From Ovis canadensis (lineage: Eukaryota; Chordata; Mammalia; Artiodactyla; Bovidae), in the NCBI RefSeq assembly GCF_042477335.2, contig NC_091251.1:87807501-87871500 (forward strand): a DNA stretch of 64,000 nucleotides, written 5' to 3'. Under the pieces are notes generated by a model. That model had not been told where the DNA came from, did no database searches, and saw only the letters and a list, made by a program, of their open reading frames with translations. Both the position numbers and the translations under genes were made by a program. Positions 22,766-32,850 of this stretch are shown one piece after another; the stretch's first letter is position 1, and every line of letters starts with the position of its first letter.

Positions 22766-24139
22766 AGCCACCATTATTAATATTGCTTCTTTTCTTATAA
22801 GATGCAGCTATCTGACTAAAAGATTTCTAATCATCCTGTCTACTTTGCCACAGGGGGGCTCCTGACCGTATTTTCAAGGTCATAGATTAGAGACTGTCCC
22901 CAAATCGATAGTTTTGTTCCAAGTTTGGGGTGCAGGGAGAGTGGAAGGAGCTTTGAGGAAACTTTAGACCCTCCTCCCATAATCTGGGTCAGGGTCCCCC
23001 AATCTTTGCTATAGATAATGAATCCTTGCTTATTTCCATGTTTACATCCACATAAACAGCTGAGAGCACCCTTCTCCTCTCCCCAGATTGCTGCCACTGA
23101 GTCCCTCCTACATAGACACTTGGAGGCTTGACTGCCAGGCACCACCTGCTTCCCAGAACCTCCAACCCCCAGATCCCTGTACACAGGAGCAGTATCTCCA
23201 CTTTCTGAGGAGGCCTACCCTTTAATGTCCCCCCAGGCTCATAGAATTCAACTCCCTGTCTTATTCACAGAGACCCAGCTTCCTTCCACCCACCCCCCAC
23301 CCCATCCTCTGGACCACCTCCAGCTTAATTCCTTCTGGTTGACCTTTGAATTGTAGAGAAGCCAACTGCTGTCATCCTCTCAAGACAAAACAGGGGCTAG
23401 ACCACTGAACACGAAACCTTGGCTGATTTGTAGAGCCAACGAACAGGAACAAAAATGGTTTTGTTTTCTCTTTTTCCACTATATAAGGAAGGAAGGAAAA
23501 TACATTTCATTCAGTTATCACGCCTGAGATTCTGTCACCAGTCAGTCCTTCATGTAGGATACTGCTGTCTCCAGGGGATACTAAGATGTTCTCTTGGGAA
23601 AGTTGACAAAGTAAGGCAAGCACCTTACTATTGATGTATTTGACACCTTAAATGCCAGCCAGGGGCAGGCGGGAGAAAATGGGTGTCTTGTGGAGGCCTA
23701 GCTCTGCTTCACCTCATAGCCAGGTCCAGGGACTGGCTTTGTGGTTGGCTGTATCAGATGACGCTGACCTCTTTCTGTTGAAGATAAGCTTGCGCATTTC
23801 CTGTGGTTTATTTGGGCTGCGTCACTACCTCCTGGAGAGGTAGCAAGGTGGGGCGATTAGTTTGGATATCAGATCACCTGGGAGTTATTGCTGCTTTATA
23901 TGAAATGAAGAGCAACAAGGCCAAGTTCAGAATGAGGAGGAAATCAGAACATAGGTTCACATACTGTCTGGCAAGGCACTGAGGGCCGCGGCCTCCTTTA
24001 GGGCCACTCCCGTGAGAGCTGGCAGTGACTTCATTAAACTCACAGGGTCAGGGGCAAGCTCTGACACACAGTCCTGCCCAGGACTGCCAAGAACTCCTAG
24101 GCAGCTTTTGGGTCCCATCTGGATTAACAGAAGCTACAA
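22766..24139. other. Unassigned intergenic sequence
   Basis: About 1.4 kb with no firm repeat. A 23285-23310 C-rich run and several 60-110 codon frames without recognisable features are present. Confidence 0.5.
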
Positions 24140-24345
24140 GCAGACTCTTGTTGGAATCAATGCAACCTTGGCTCTTACGTTCTGTGCTTCAGTTTTCCCC
24201 TCCTTAAAATGGGGATAATAAGATACCTACTCCATGGGGGTGTTGTGGGGATTTGTTAGTGTGTTTAAGGCACTTAGAAGAGTGCCTAGCACATTGCAAG
24301 TGTTACAGAGATGTTAACTGTTGTAGTTACTGTTGTTGCTGTTTA
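24140..24345 (+). mobile_element. MIR SINE, sense
   Basis: 'ctgtgcttcagttttcccc', 'taaaatggggataataaga', 'tacctactccatgggggtg' and 'agagtgcctagcacattgc' follow the MIR consensus order. Confidence 0.88.
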
Positions 24346-24689
24346 AAGCCAGGTGGATCACGGAGTCAGCAGCCTCAGGTAAACCTGTGGAGCTGCAGCT
24401 AGAAATAATTATTTACACTTGTTCCCAGCCTTCTTAGGGCTACAGATGAAATAATATTTGTTACACCCTCTTGGAGTTTCCTTGGGAAGGGCAAAATACC
24501 TGGATTTCCCACTGGAATCCAGGTAACAGAGGCCTTTACTTTGGGTCTCTGTGATTTAAATAGACTTTACTCTTAGGTGGTAAAATACCTCCTTAATAGC
24601 CATGGTTTGAGGGTCTTTGCAAGGCTTTCCAGTTCCAAGACATCTCTGCCACAGGCTTGCTCCAAAGCCTGACATTGTCTTTAGTGCTT

Positions 24690-24905
24690 CCAGGAGTTCT
24701 GAGGAGGTGACCCAGTCTGCAGTCAACTGTGTGGATCTGGACTCTGTACTCACTAGCTGAGAATCCTGCAGAAGTTACTTAATTTCTGCATCTCAGTTTG
24801 CTCATCTGTAAAAGTAAGGCTAATGAAACTACCCTCTTTATAGAGTATTTGGGAATTAAATGAAATAGTATGAGTAAAAGTTTAGCAAAGTGCCTGGTAA
24901 AACAG
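24690..24905 (+). mobile_element. MIR SINE, sense
   Basis: 'agttacttaatttctgcat', 'ctcagtttgctcatctgta', 'aaatgaaatagtatgagta' and 'agtgcctggtaaaacagtg' match MIR. A second MIR within 400 bases of the first, same orientation. Confidence 0.85.
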
Positions 24906-25164
24906 TGACTGGTGGTGATGGTGGTTTTATCTAGAGAAAGTTACCAATTTAATTGGTAATTATCAGTTACCAATTTAATAATTATTAATCCACAAATACT
25001 CAATTTCGAAGACTTTATTAGTAAGTATGCAAAAATGTTGAAAAGGTAATACAATGAACATCTTTGTACACACCATTTAGATTCAATGATTTCTTCATCT
25101 ATGATGTTGCCATTTTTGCTGTTATTCATGATTTTTCTGCAGTTATTTTGCTGTTGTGTGCATC

Positions 25165-25466
25165 TGTTTTTTTTTAATATTTTATTTTCTTGTGTGGCTG
25201 TGGTGGGTCTTCATTACTGCATGTGGGCTTTCTCTAGCTGTGGCTAGTGGGGGCTACTCTCCAGCTGCAGTGCACAGGCTTTTCATTGTGGTGGCTTCCC
25301 TTGTTGCAGAGCACGGGCTCTAGGGCGTGTGGGCTGTAGTTTTTGCTTAGTTGCAGGCTTAGTTGCTCCATGGAATGTGGGCTCTTCCCAGATCAAGGAT
25401 TGAACCCATTGAAGGGATTCCCCTTCAGTGGCAGGTGGATTCCTAACTACTGACCAGGGAAGTCCC
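25165..25466 (-). mobile_element. CHR-1-type cetartiodactyl SINE, antisense
   Basis: Left oligo(T) then 'tgtggctgtggtgggtctt', 'cactgcatgtgggctttct'-type blocks, 'tgtggcttcccttgttgca', 'ggattgaacccattgaag' and right end 'gaccagggaagtccc'. Length about 300 bases with the internal repeated 'aacta(c/g)tgagcc'-like units seen in reverse. Confidence 0.88.
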
Positions 25467-25682
25467 CTTAGTCATTTGTAAGTTGCAAGCATCATGACAC
25501 TTCACCCCTAATTACTTAAGCATGTGGCTCCTCCAAGTAAGTAGGTTCTTCTACATAGCCACAATACCATTACTACATCCAAAACAGTTGACAAAGTTTC
25601 TAAAATGTTTTCTAGAATTGAGCCAACAACTCATACTTTTTCTGTTATTCACCCAAAGTCTTTTAGAGTTGCTTTTTTCCAA

Positions 25683-25938
25683 CTGCTGCTGCTGCTGAGT
25701 CACTTCAGTCGTGTCCAGCTCTGTGTGACCCCATAGACAGCAGCCCACCAGGCTCCCCCGTCCCTGGGATTCCCCAGGCAAGAACACTGGAGTGAGTTGC
25801 CATTTCTTTCTCCAATGCATGAAAGTGAAAATTGAAAGTGAAGTCGCTCAGTCGTGTCTGACCCTCAGCGACCCCATGGACTGCAGCCTTCCAGGCTCCT
25901 CCATCCATGGGATTTTCCAGGCAAGAGTACTGGAGTGG
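25683..25938 (-). mobile_element. Bov-A2 dimeric SINE, antisense
   Basis: Begins with the reverse of the (agc)n tail (ctgctgctgctga), then one Bov-A unit, the linker 'ccaatgcatgaaagtgaaa', and a second Bov-A unit ending 'gagtactggagtgg'. Frames 25551-25820 and 25705-25908 are SINE translation. Confidence 0.93.
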
Positions 25939-26008
25939 TTAGAAACCAATAATACATGCATGAATTGTGTTTGGTTACTTTTCTTTAAATCTAGAGTAAT
26001 CTCCCCAT

Positions 26009-26220
26009 GGGCTTCCCTGGTGGCTCAGTGGTAAAGATTCTGCCTGCAATGCAGGAGATGTGGGTTTGATCCCCAGGTCAGGAAGATCCCCTGGAGAAGG
26101 AAATGGCAACCCACTCCAGTATTCTTGCTTGGGAAATCCCGTGGACAGAGGAGACTGGGGGAGCTACAGTCCATGGGGTCGCAAAAGAGTTGGACACAAC
26201 TTAGCAACTAAGCAACAACA
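26009..26220 (+). mobile_element. Bov-tA SINE, sense, with TSD
   Basis: Head 'gggcttccctggtggctcag' through tail 'acttagcaactaagcaacaac'. TSD aatctccccat at 25998-26008 and 26221-26231. Confidence 0.95.
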
Positions 26221-26454
26221 AATCTCCCCATCTTTCTTTTTTAGGTGCACTGAGTTTTGAAGAGGCCAGGCCATCTGTCTGATAAAACGTCCCATTCTTG
26301 ATTTGTCTTATTGTTTCCTTGCAGTACGGCTTTCAGTGGAAAGAATGAAAAAATCTACAGCTTGAACTAGGGTGCCTGGGCTGTCCCAAAGATGTAAAAT
26401 TCTACTGCCCCTAGGGATTGAGGGAGGAAGTCAAAACACAAGGCACACTCATTT

Positions 26455-26830
26455 TTTGAAACTCTGAACCTATTAAACACTAACTTCTTTTTCTTTCTTT
26501 CCCCAGCCCCTAGCAACCACTTTCTACTTTCTATGAATTTTACTACTGAGAACCTCATCTAAGAGGAACCTTACAATGCTTGTCCTTTTGTGATTGCCTT
26601 ATTTCACTTAGCGTGATGGCTTCAAGGTTCACCCATGTTGTAACATGTGTCGAGATTTCCTTCCTTTTAAAGACTGCATGTCACTCCATTGTATGGATGT
26701 GCCGCATTTGGCTTGTCCATACCACATGGACACTTGGTTGCTTTTGTCTTTTGGCCATTGTGAATAATGCTGCTATGAACATGGGTGCATAAACATCTGT
26801 TCACAACCCTGCAAGGGACACTCACTTTCA
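26455..26830 (-). mobile_element. Old L1 3' region, antisense
   Basis: 'cccagcccctagcaaccac', 'tctatgaattttactactg', 'ttgccttatttcacttagc', 'ccattgtatggatgtgccg', 'gtgaataatgctgctatga' form the familiar reverse complement of the mammalian L1 3' segment. Confidence 0.88.
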
Positions 26831-27190
26831 CCTTTTGTCTTGCAGCTAGCCTTCGTGCAGCCTATAACTACTGGTGATTTTAGAAAACGTGTTTTAAATC
26901 TAATTTTCTTTCCCATCATTTTCTTCCTTTTACCGAATTCTAACATAAAGCTACTCCTTCAGGGTTGCCATTTTTCTGGAGCTTACAGCCATGTGCAAGA
27001 AAAATCTGGACACTATTCAAAGCAAGTATTTCTACATTTCTTACCGTGGCAAGTATATTGATTATAGTAATATCAAGGTGTGTAAGAAGCTGAAAGCTCC
27101 AAGCTTTTGAAGCCACTAAATGGGAAAGGTTCGAGATGCCCTTTTAAATCCATTTATGAATTTTTAATCTGTTAGGCTCCTATACTTCAG
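26831..27190. other. Unassigned intergenic sequence
   Basis: No repeat or gene recognised. Confidence 0.5.
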
Positions 27191-27431
27191 AAAGTGAAAG
27201 TGTTAGTCGCTTTCAGTCATGTCATGAAAGTGTCAATCAGTCATGTTCAACTCTTTGCAATCCCTCGGACTGTAGCTCGCTAGGCTCCTCTGTCCATGGA
27301 ATTCTCCAGGCAAGAATATTGGAGTGGGTTGCCATGCCCTCCCCCGGGGGATCTTCCCTGACCCAGGGATTGAACCCAGGTCTCCTGTGTTGCAGGCAGA
27401 TTCTTTACCATCTGAGTTGACAAGGAAGCCC
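27191..27431 (-). mobile_element. Bov-tA SINE, antisense, with duplicated tail segment
   Basis: Reverse Bov-tA; at the left the unit 'tgaaagtgt(t/c)a(g/a)tc...cagtcatg' occurs twice (27197-27225 and 27226-27245). The right end 'ttgacaaggaagcccc' is the diverged tRNA-like head. The minus frame 27233-27721 (162 codons) runs through it and is not a gene. Confidence 0.88.
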
Positions 27432-27499
27432 CTCACATGTTTCTGATTAAAGATATTTATTCCAAGTTTCCAAATTAACATGTGTGACTTATATCTAGC

Positions 27500-27690
27500 T
27501 ACCAACAAACTATAAGAGGAAGCAAGACAAAGTAGAATCAACTCTGAACTGGATGATGGTGATGGGGATCCAGTATCTGAGCTCTGCTGACAACATGTGA
27601 CCTGGGGCCAAGTCTCAACTCTAAGAGTCTCGGTTTTCTCATTTGTCAAATGGAAAGTTGATTGATGGCCTTCAAATGTTATGATAGCCT
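27500..27690 (+). mobile_element. MIR SINE, sense
   Basis: 'gtgacctggggccaagtct' and 'tctcggttttctcatttgtc' followed by 'aaatggaaagttga' are MIR blocks. 5' part poorly defined. Confidence 0.65.
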
Positions 27691-27734
27691 GAGCTACATT
27701 TTCTTTATTTGCAGAAATCAACGGTAAGGAGGCA

Positions 27735-27920
27735 CTTATGGAAATTTGAAAGCCGTGAATTTGAGTTCCAGCTTTTCCCCATAAGTTGGGTGATCTTCAG
27801 CAGATCCCTTAATTATATGAGCCTAACTTTTCTAACTTGCAGAATGGATATGATGAACGTTGTAGATCAGTGATAAAGATTATCACTGATAATGAAGTCT
27901 GGTGACAGGGCTTTGTAATT
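27735..27920 (+). mobile_element. MIR SINE, sense
   Basis: 'gaatttgagttccagcttt', 'gggtgatcttcagcagatc', 'gagcctaacttttctaact', 'gcagaatggatatgatga' correspond to MIR in order. Diverged. Confidence 0.65.
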
Positions 27921-28639
27921 TTAAGGTACTATAGGATCCCATGAGCGTGATTGCATGGAGGATTTTAAGCCACAAGGAGCTCTACAAATGTTAAGGAATT
28001 AGTATAGAAGTAAGAACATTACTGTTAGTGATCCACTTATATAAACTTAACATTTTACAAAAAAACAAGTAGATTCTAAATCCTATTCCCTTCTTCCTAA
28101 GAATCCATTCTTTGTTGGTCCTGGGCATTTCCTAAATTGCTTTGGATTTTGTGGTAGATCTCTGCCCCTACCTTAACCCTACTTTGTAAACTTTAACAGC
28201 TGTTAGAAAATGCTTGCTTTATTTTGCTCCAGAACTTGCTACAACATATCTTGTTTCAACAGCACTCCAGCCTGCCAGTGGAGTTATGGTTTTGCCAGTT
28301 GTGATGACTCTAAAGCCCTTTGTCAATTCTTTTGAGTCCTGGAACACTTGATCAGCGAGTTGGGTTGCACGTTGCTTTAACCACTGAAGAGAAAGCAGCT
28401 TCCCAGGTTTTGCCATGTTTTATAACCTGCAATTTAATTATGATTGTTTAACAAGTGTTCAGGAGCTTCAAATAGTCCCTATCAACATTTGTTCACTCTT
28501 TATAACCACACCACCCTGTCTTCTAAGGAACTCTCTGTGTTTCCAATTCAAAAAGGGAGTATTTGAGAAAAAGAATATTGGGAATAAGACTGGTTCAGAA
28601 TTCAGCTAAGAGCTCAAGGGATAATTAAATGTTTCAGAT
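27921..28639. other. Unassigned intergenic sequence
   Basis: Nothing recognised. 27865-27890 contains the small inverted repeat atcagtgataaagattatcactgat just inside the preceding MIR boundary. Confidence 0.45.
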
Positions 28640-28654
28640 TTGAGTATGGTGTGC

Positions 28655-28835
28655 CAGGCTTAATTGTTCATACGCAAAAGAATTACCTGGAATTCAAAAT
28701 AAAAACACAGATTTCTGGGCTCTGGCCCCAGAGGTCCTCTGATTAAGAATATCTGAGTTGGGTCATGTAATACACACTCCTCAGGTGGTTCTGATGCAGG
28801 TTCCAGGAGAAAACACCATTTTAAGCAAGTTGATT
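28655..28835 (+). mobile_element. MER5-like hAT-Charlie element
   Basis: 'aagaattacctggaattca', 'cagatttctgggctctggc', 'cctctgattaagaatatct', 'ctcaggtggttctgatgca' and 'acaccattttaagcaag' follow the MER5-type order. Terminal repeats eroded. Confidence 0.7.
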
Positions 28836-29612
28836 CTAGACCAGCCACACACTATGCTCAGTCTCCGTGTTTATACATGGTGAGGAAAAAAGCAACTACC
28901 CTCCTAACCTGATGAGTTTGAAATAGGAGCAAAATGAGACATGAAACCATTTTGAAGAGTGAAGAGCTCATACTAGTGCAAGGCACTCTCTTCCTCCTTA
29001 GCATTCTCTTGCCTCAAGGGAGTGGACCCCAGCTGACAGCATCCTGCCCCCACCCCACTAAGCTCTTACAGGTATTCATTTGAAGGGAGAGAAGCTCCAC
29101 TGACCTGCCTTTGTCCACTTGGTCCAGACAGGCTCACCTAGGTTTATGACTTTCCCAGCAGAGTGTTACAGGACCACCCATATTTCAGTCTGTAATCTTG
29201 CCCAAAAGGTATCTGGAGTGACCTTCCTAATAGGTCCAAGTCCTTCTTGAAATCTAGGTACATCTGTATCATTAATGACCCCATTGATTTCATTTCCTTC
29301 AATGTCACATCCTTCCTGGGCCACACATGCCTTCTCTTTGATCCCAGGCTTGCACCTGAGGGTTTGCCGTCCACACCTATGCCTCATGCTTTGGCTGTGT
29401 TCCCAGGTACAGTGTGTACCTTCTGAGGTTCAGAGTGATCGATTTCACGTTAATCTTTTCTCCCTCACTCTATCCTAATCTCTTTGGAAAGAATTTTTCC
29501 AGGGTATTCTATCCTTTGAGGCCATATTCATCTTGGAGAGTATCATTTCCAGTTAAAGCACACTGGCTTTCTCTTTCAGATGTATTGGACGGTCTACCAA
29601 CAAGGCCCTTGA
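28836..29612. other. Unassigned intergenic sequence
   Basis: No repeat or gene recognised. Complementary frames at 29144-29478 are mutual shadows. Confidence 0.5.
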
Positions 29613-29724
29613 CTGTTGTTGATGGACTGTAGCATACCAGGTTTCCCTGTCCTTCACTACCTCCTGGAGTTTGCCCAAACTCAAGTCCATTGAGTCAGTG
29701 ATGTTATCTATCTCATCCTCTAAA
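29613..29724 (-). mobile_element. BovB 3' end scrap, antisense
   Basis: 'gttgttgatggactgtagc', 'ccaggtttccctgtccttc', 'caagtccattgagtcagtg'. The extreme tail is deleted relative to other copies. Confidence 0.85.
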
Positions 29725-29972
29725 AGAACATTAAAGGGAATCTGATTCGTAGTCCAGAAACATTTATTAAACTCCTTTTTCTCTCCTTAATCTGCATTAG
29801 GCAGGCTTACCGAACCCCTCAGATTGTCCCTTGGACCCAGGCCACATGCTTGTTCCTCCCTTCATCTTCCACTTCCCTTTTCTCCCACATCTCCAATCCC
29901 ATTTTTATTCATCTTCCAACCTGGCATAAAAGCCTACAAACTGACTTGGGAAAGACAAGATTGATCTTAGAG

Positions 29973-30374
29973 CAGTGCTGTTCAGGGAAAATAAATGAGC
30001 CACTCATGTAATTTAAAATTTTCTAGTAGTCATATTTAAAAAGTAAAAAAAAGTGAAATTAATTAAAATAATATGTTTAATTCAGTATGTTTAAAATGCT
30101 ATTATATCAATATGAAAAACTATAAAAGTATTTCAGGAGAGATCTATTTTTTCAGACTATGTTCTTAAAATCTAGTGTGTTTTTTCACTGATAGCACATT
30201 TTAAAATGGATTACATACCTATGGCTGGTTCATGTTGATATTTGACTGGAAACAACCAAATTCTGTAAAGAAATTATCCTTCAATTAAAAAATAAATTAA
30301 AAAATCAAATGGATTAACCACATTCCAAGTGTTTAATAGCCACACGCAGCTAGTGACCTTATGGAACAGTGCAG
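29973..30374 (+). mobile_element. MER58-like hAT element interrupted by a short L1 3' end
   Basis: Left end 'cagtgctgttcagggaaaa', right end 'atggaacagtgcag' (inverted match), internal 'tttctagtagtcatattta' and 'gccacacgcagctagtgac'. Flanking 8-mers tcttagag and ccttacag agree at 6 of 8 positions, consistent with a decayed 8-bp hAT TSD. Confidence 0.8.
30214..30306 (+). mobile_element. Ruminant L1 3' end, severely 5'-truncated, with TSD
   Basis: 'atggctggttcatgttgat', 'ttctgtaaagaaattatcc', 'ttcaattaaaaaataaatt' is the terminal part of the ruminant L1 3' UTR with its A-rich tail. TSD aaatggatta at 30204-30213 and 30307-30316. About 93 bases only. Confidence 0.9.
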
Positions 30375-30515
30375 CCTTACAGGGTAGGTGAATGGGCAGA
30401 CAGAAGGGAAAAACTGGGTTTCAGATCTTGCCACATGGCCTACTTTATGAAGATATTTTCAACATTGGTACAACAGCAAAATTACAAGAATAAGGACAAT
30501 GTGCTGAGTTTTACT

Positions 30516-31008
30516 TCACTTCAGTTCAGTTCAGTAGCTCAGTTGTGTCCAACTCTTTGCGACCCCATGAACCACAGCACGCTAGGCCTCCCTGTCCATC
30601 ACCAACTCCTGGAGTCCACCCAAACCCATGTCCATTGAGACGGTGATGCCATCCAACCATCTCATCCTCTGTCATCCCCTTCTCCTCTTGCCCTCAATCT
30701 TTCCCAGCATCAGGGTCTTTTCAAATGAGTCAGCTCTTGGCATCAGGTGGCCAAAGTATTGGAGTTTCAGCTTCAACAAAAGTCCTTCCAATGAACACCC
30801 AGGACTGATCTCCTTTAGGATGGACTGATTGGATCTCTTTGCAGTTCAAGGGACTCTCAAGAGTCTTCTCTAACACCACAGTTCAAAAGCATCAATTCTT
30901 CGGCACTCAGGTTTGTTTATAGTCCAACTCTCACATCCTTACCTCACTACTGGAAAAACCATAGCCTTGACTAGATGGACCTTTGTTGACAAAGTAATGT
31001 CTCTCTCT
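30516..31008 (-). mobile_element. BovB 3' fragment, antisense
   Basis: Left 'cttcagttcagttcagtag' is the tail in reverse; continues through 'cagcatcagggtcttttca' and 'gacaaagtaatgtctctct', so the 5' truncation lies in the C-terminal coding part of ORF2. The plus frames at 30369-30828 are its antisense. Confidence 0.94.
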
Positions 31009-31306
31009 TTTGGGGGTCTTAGTTCCCTGACCCTGGTGGCTTAGATGGTAAAGTGTCTGTCTACAGTACGGGAGACCTGAGTTCAATCACTGGGTCGGGA
31101 AGATCCCCTGGAGAAGGAAATGGCAATCCACTCCAGTACTATTGCCTGGAAAATCCCATGGACAAAGGAGCCTGGTAGGCTACCATCCCTGGGATCACAA
31201 AGAGTCGGACATGACTGAGTGACTTCACTTTCACTTTCCTAGTTCCCTGACCAGAGATTGAACCTGGGCCCTCAGCTGTGAAAGCTGGACCACCAGGGAA
31301 TTCCCC
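31009..31306 (-). mobile_element. CHR-type SINE, antisense, split by a Bov-tA
   Basis: Two parts, 31009-31032 ('gggggtcttagttccctga') and 31253-31306 ('agagattgaacctgggccc', 'ggaccaccagggaattccc'), rejoin when the Bov-tA and one TSD are removed. Confidence 0.88.
31033..31239 (+). mobile_element. Bov-tA SINE inserted inside a CHR SINE
   Basis: Sense Bov-tA from 'ctggtggcttagatggtaa' to 'tgacttcactttcactttc'. Exact 13-bp TSD tagttccctgacc at 31020-31032 and 31240-31252. Shows that Bov-tA was still moving after the CHR family had inserted. Confidence 0.94.
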
Positions 31307-31429
31307 ACATAGTCTTTTTATACATTAGCCTATTCAATCATCCTGACCACTGCATGTTTTGAAACAATTACTTTCAGAAAAGATGCAAGTACAGTGTACA
31401 AAACTGTTTTACTTGAACCACTGCAAAGA

Positions 31430-31644
31430 AAGAAAGTGAAGTTGCTCTTTGCAGAAGTGTCTGACTCTTTGTGACCCCATGGACTGCAGCCTGCCAGGCT
31501 CCTCTGTCCGTGGGGATTCTTCAGGCAAGATTACTGGAGTGGATTGCCATGTCCTCCTCCAGGGGATCTTCCCAATTCAGGGACTGAACCTGGGTCTCCT
31601 GCACTGCAGGCAGATTCTTTACTATCTGAGCCATCAGGGAAACA
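31430..31644 (-). mobile_element. Bov-tA SINE, antisense
   Basis: From 'gtgaagttgctctttgcag' to 'gagccatcagggaaac'. Tail region partly rearranged; no clear TSD. Confidence 0.9.
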
Positions 31645-31958
31645 TTGGAAGGAACTTGTTGATTTGATGCCCTATCAACCCCCAATTTTAATGCATACTT
31701 CCTACAAAATAACCTACAAAATCACATACGGTTATGGAAATTAACATCAGTGTATTACTATGCAATAATTTAGGTACCATTCAAGTTGTCTCAATTAGGT
31801 ACCATAATAGTTGTCTCAGTTATGTCTTCAGTCTCCTTCAGTCTAGATTCCTTAGTCTCTTTGACTTAAATGATTGTGATGCTTTTGAAAATTATAGACT
31901 AGTTATTTCATAATTAAGAAATATTTAGTCGGGAGTTAATTTAAAACTATACAAATAT

Positions 31959-32093
31959 GGGAGTTCCCTGGGTGTCCAACGGTTAAGACTCTGTACTTTC
32001 ACAGCTGTGGGCCCAGGGCAATGATGCCTGGACCCTGGTCAGGGAACTAAGATTCCCCAAGCCACATGGCACAGCCAAAAAAGCAAATAAAAC
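31959..32093 (+). mobile_element. CHR-type SINE, sense
   Basis: 'ggagttccctgggtgtcca', 'ggttaagactctgtacttt', 'ctggtcagggaactaagat', tail 'acagccaaaaaagcaaata'. Contains a short extra segment (gcaatgatgcctggac). Confidence 0.87.
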
Positions 32094-32125
32094 AAAACGG
32101 AAAAATGTTAAATTGCAATTAATTA

Positions 32126-32850
32126 CAGTAAGCCCCCTACACAGGAACCTTCAACTTGTGAACTTTTGCAAACACGTGTTTGCTAAAGAGGCAAACATGT
32201 GTGTTCACATGTTCAATCACATAAATTAGTCCACATATCTGGTGTCATTGTCACGTGGGTGCATCCTCTACAAGTGGAACAGGAAATGGCCAGGGGGTTT
32301 TCTTTGAGGAGGCACTGTTAGTTTTTGAGGCATAGGACCCGAGCATGGAATGGTACACAAAGGTTGCAGCAGCTGTTCAGAAGGCAACCCAGTTCTACTG
32401 TGTCCTCTATGATGAGAACAAAAGAACTAATACCCAGACATCACTGGACATTTTTTCAAATGGGTAGATAGAACTGAATCCAGCAGGGAAACAGAACCTG
32501 TGCCGTCAACATCAGGTGTGAAGCTGCAGCTTGCCTTCCATCTCCTAATGTTAGGGATTCTTCGGCTCTACCATCTTCCACCTCCTCTCTGTTCAGTCAG
32601 TAACTCTGCTTGCCTGTCCACTCCATGCCAGCCCCTGTATGCCAGCTGTTGTACTGTACTACTGTACTTGTTAAGGTTCTTTACTGTAAGATTTAAAATG
32701 TTTTCATTTTTTGTGTTTGTTTTTATGTATTATTTGTGTGAAAAGTATTATAAGCCTATTACAGTGCAGACAATATTAGCCAACTGTGTTATTAATAGTT
32801 AGGTACCTAGGCTAACTTTGTTGGGCTTATGAACACATTGGACTCCTTGA
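32126..32850 (-). mobile_element. Tigger-type (pogo) DNA transposon relic, second family
   Basis: Left end CAGTAAGCCCCCTACACAGG after a TA; interior blocks 'tgtcacgtgggtgcatcct', 'gcaacccagttctactgtg', 'gacatcactggacattttt', and right side 'gttaggtacctaggctaac' followed by 'ttatgaacacattgg'. The right terminal repeat is lost. The termini differ from Tigger1 and suggest the MER44/Tigger7 group; the name is provisional. No usable transposase frame remains. Confidence 0.78.

Noticed and set aside
27233..27721. 162-codon minus-strand frame
   Set aside because: Runs through a MIR and a Bov-tA; SINE translation.
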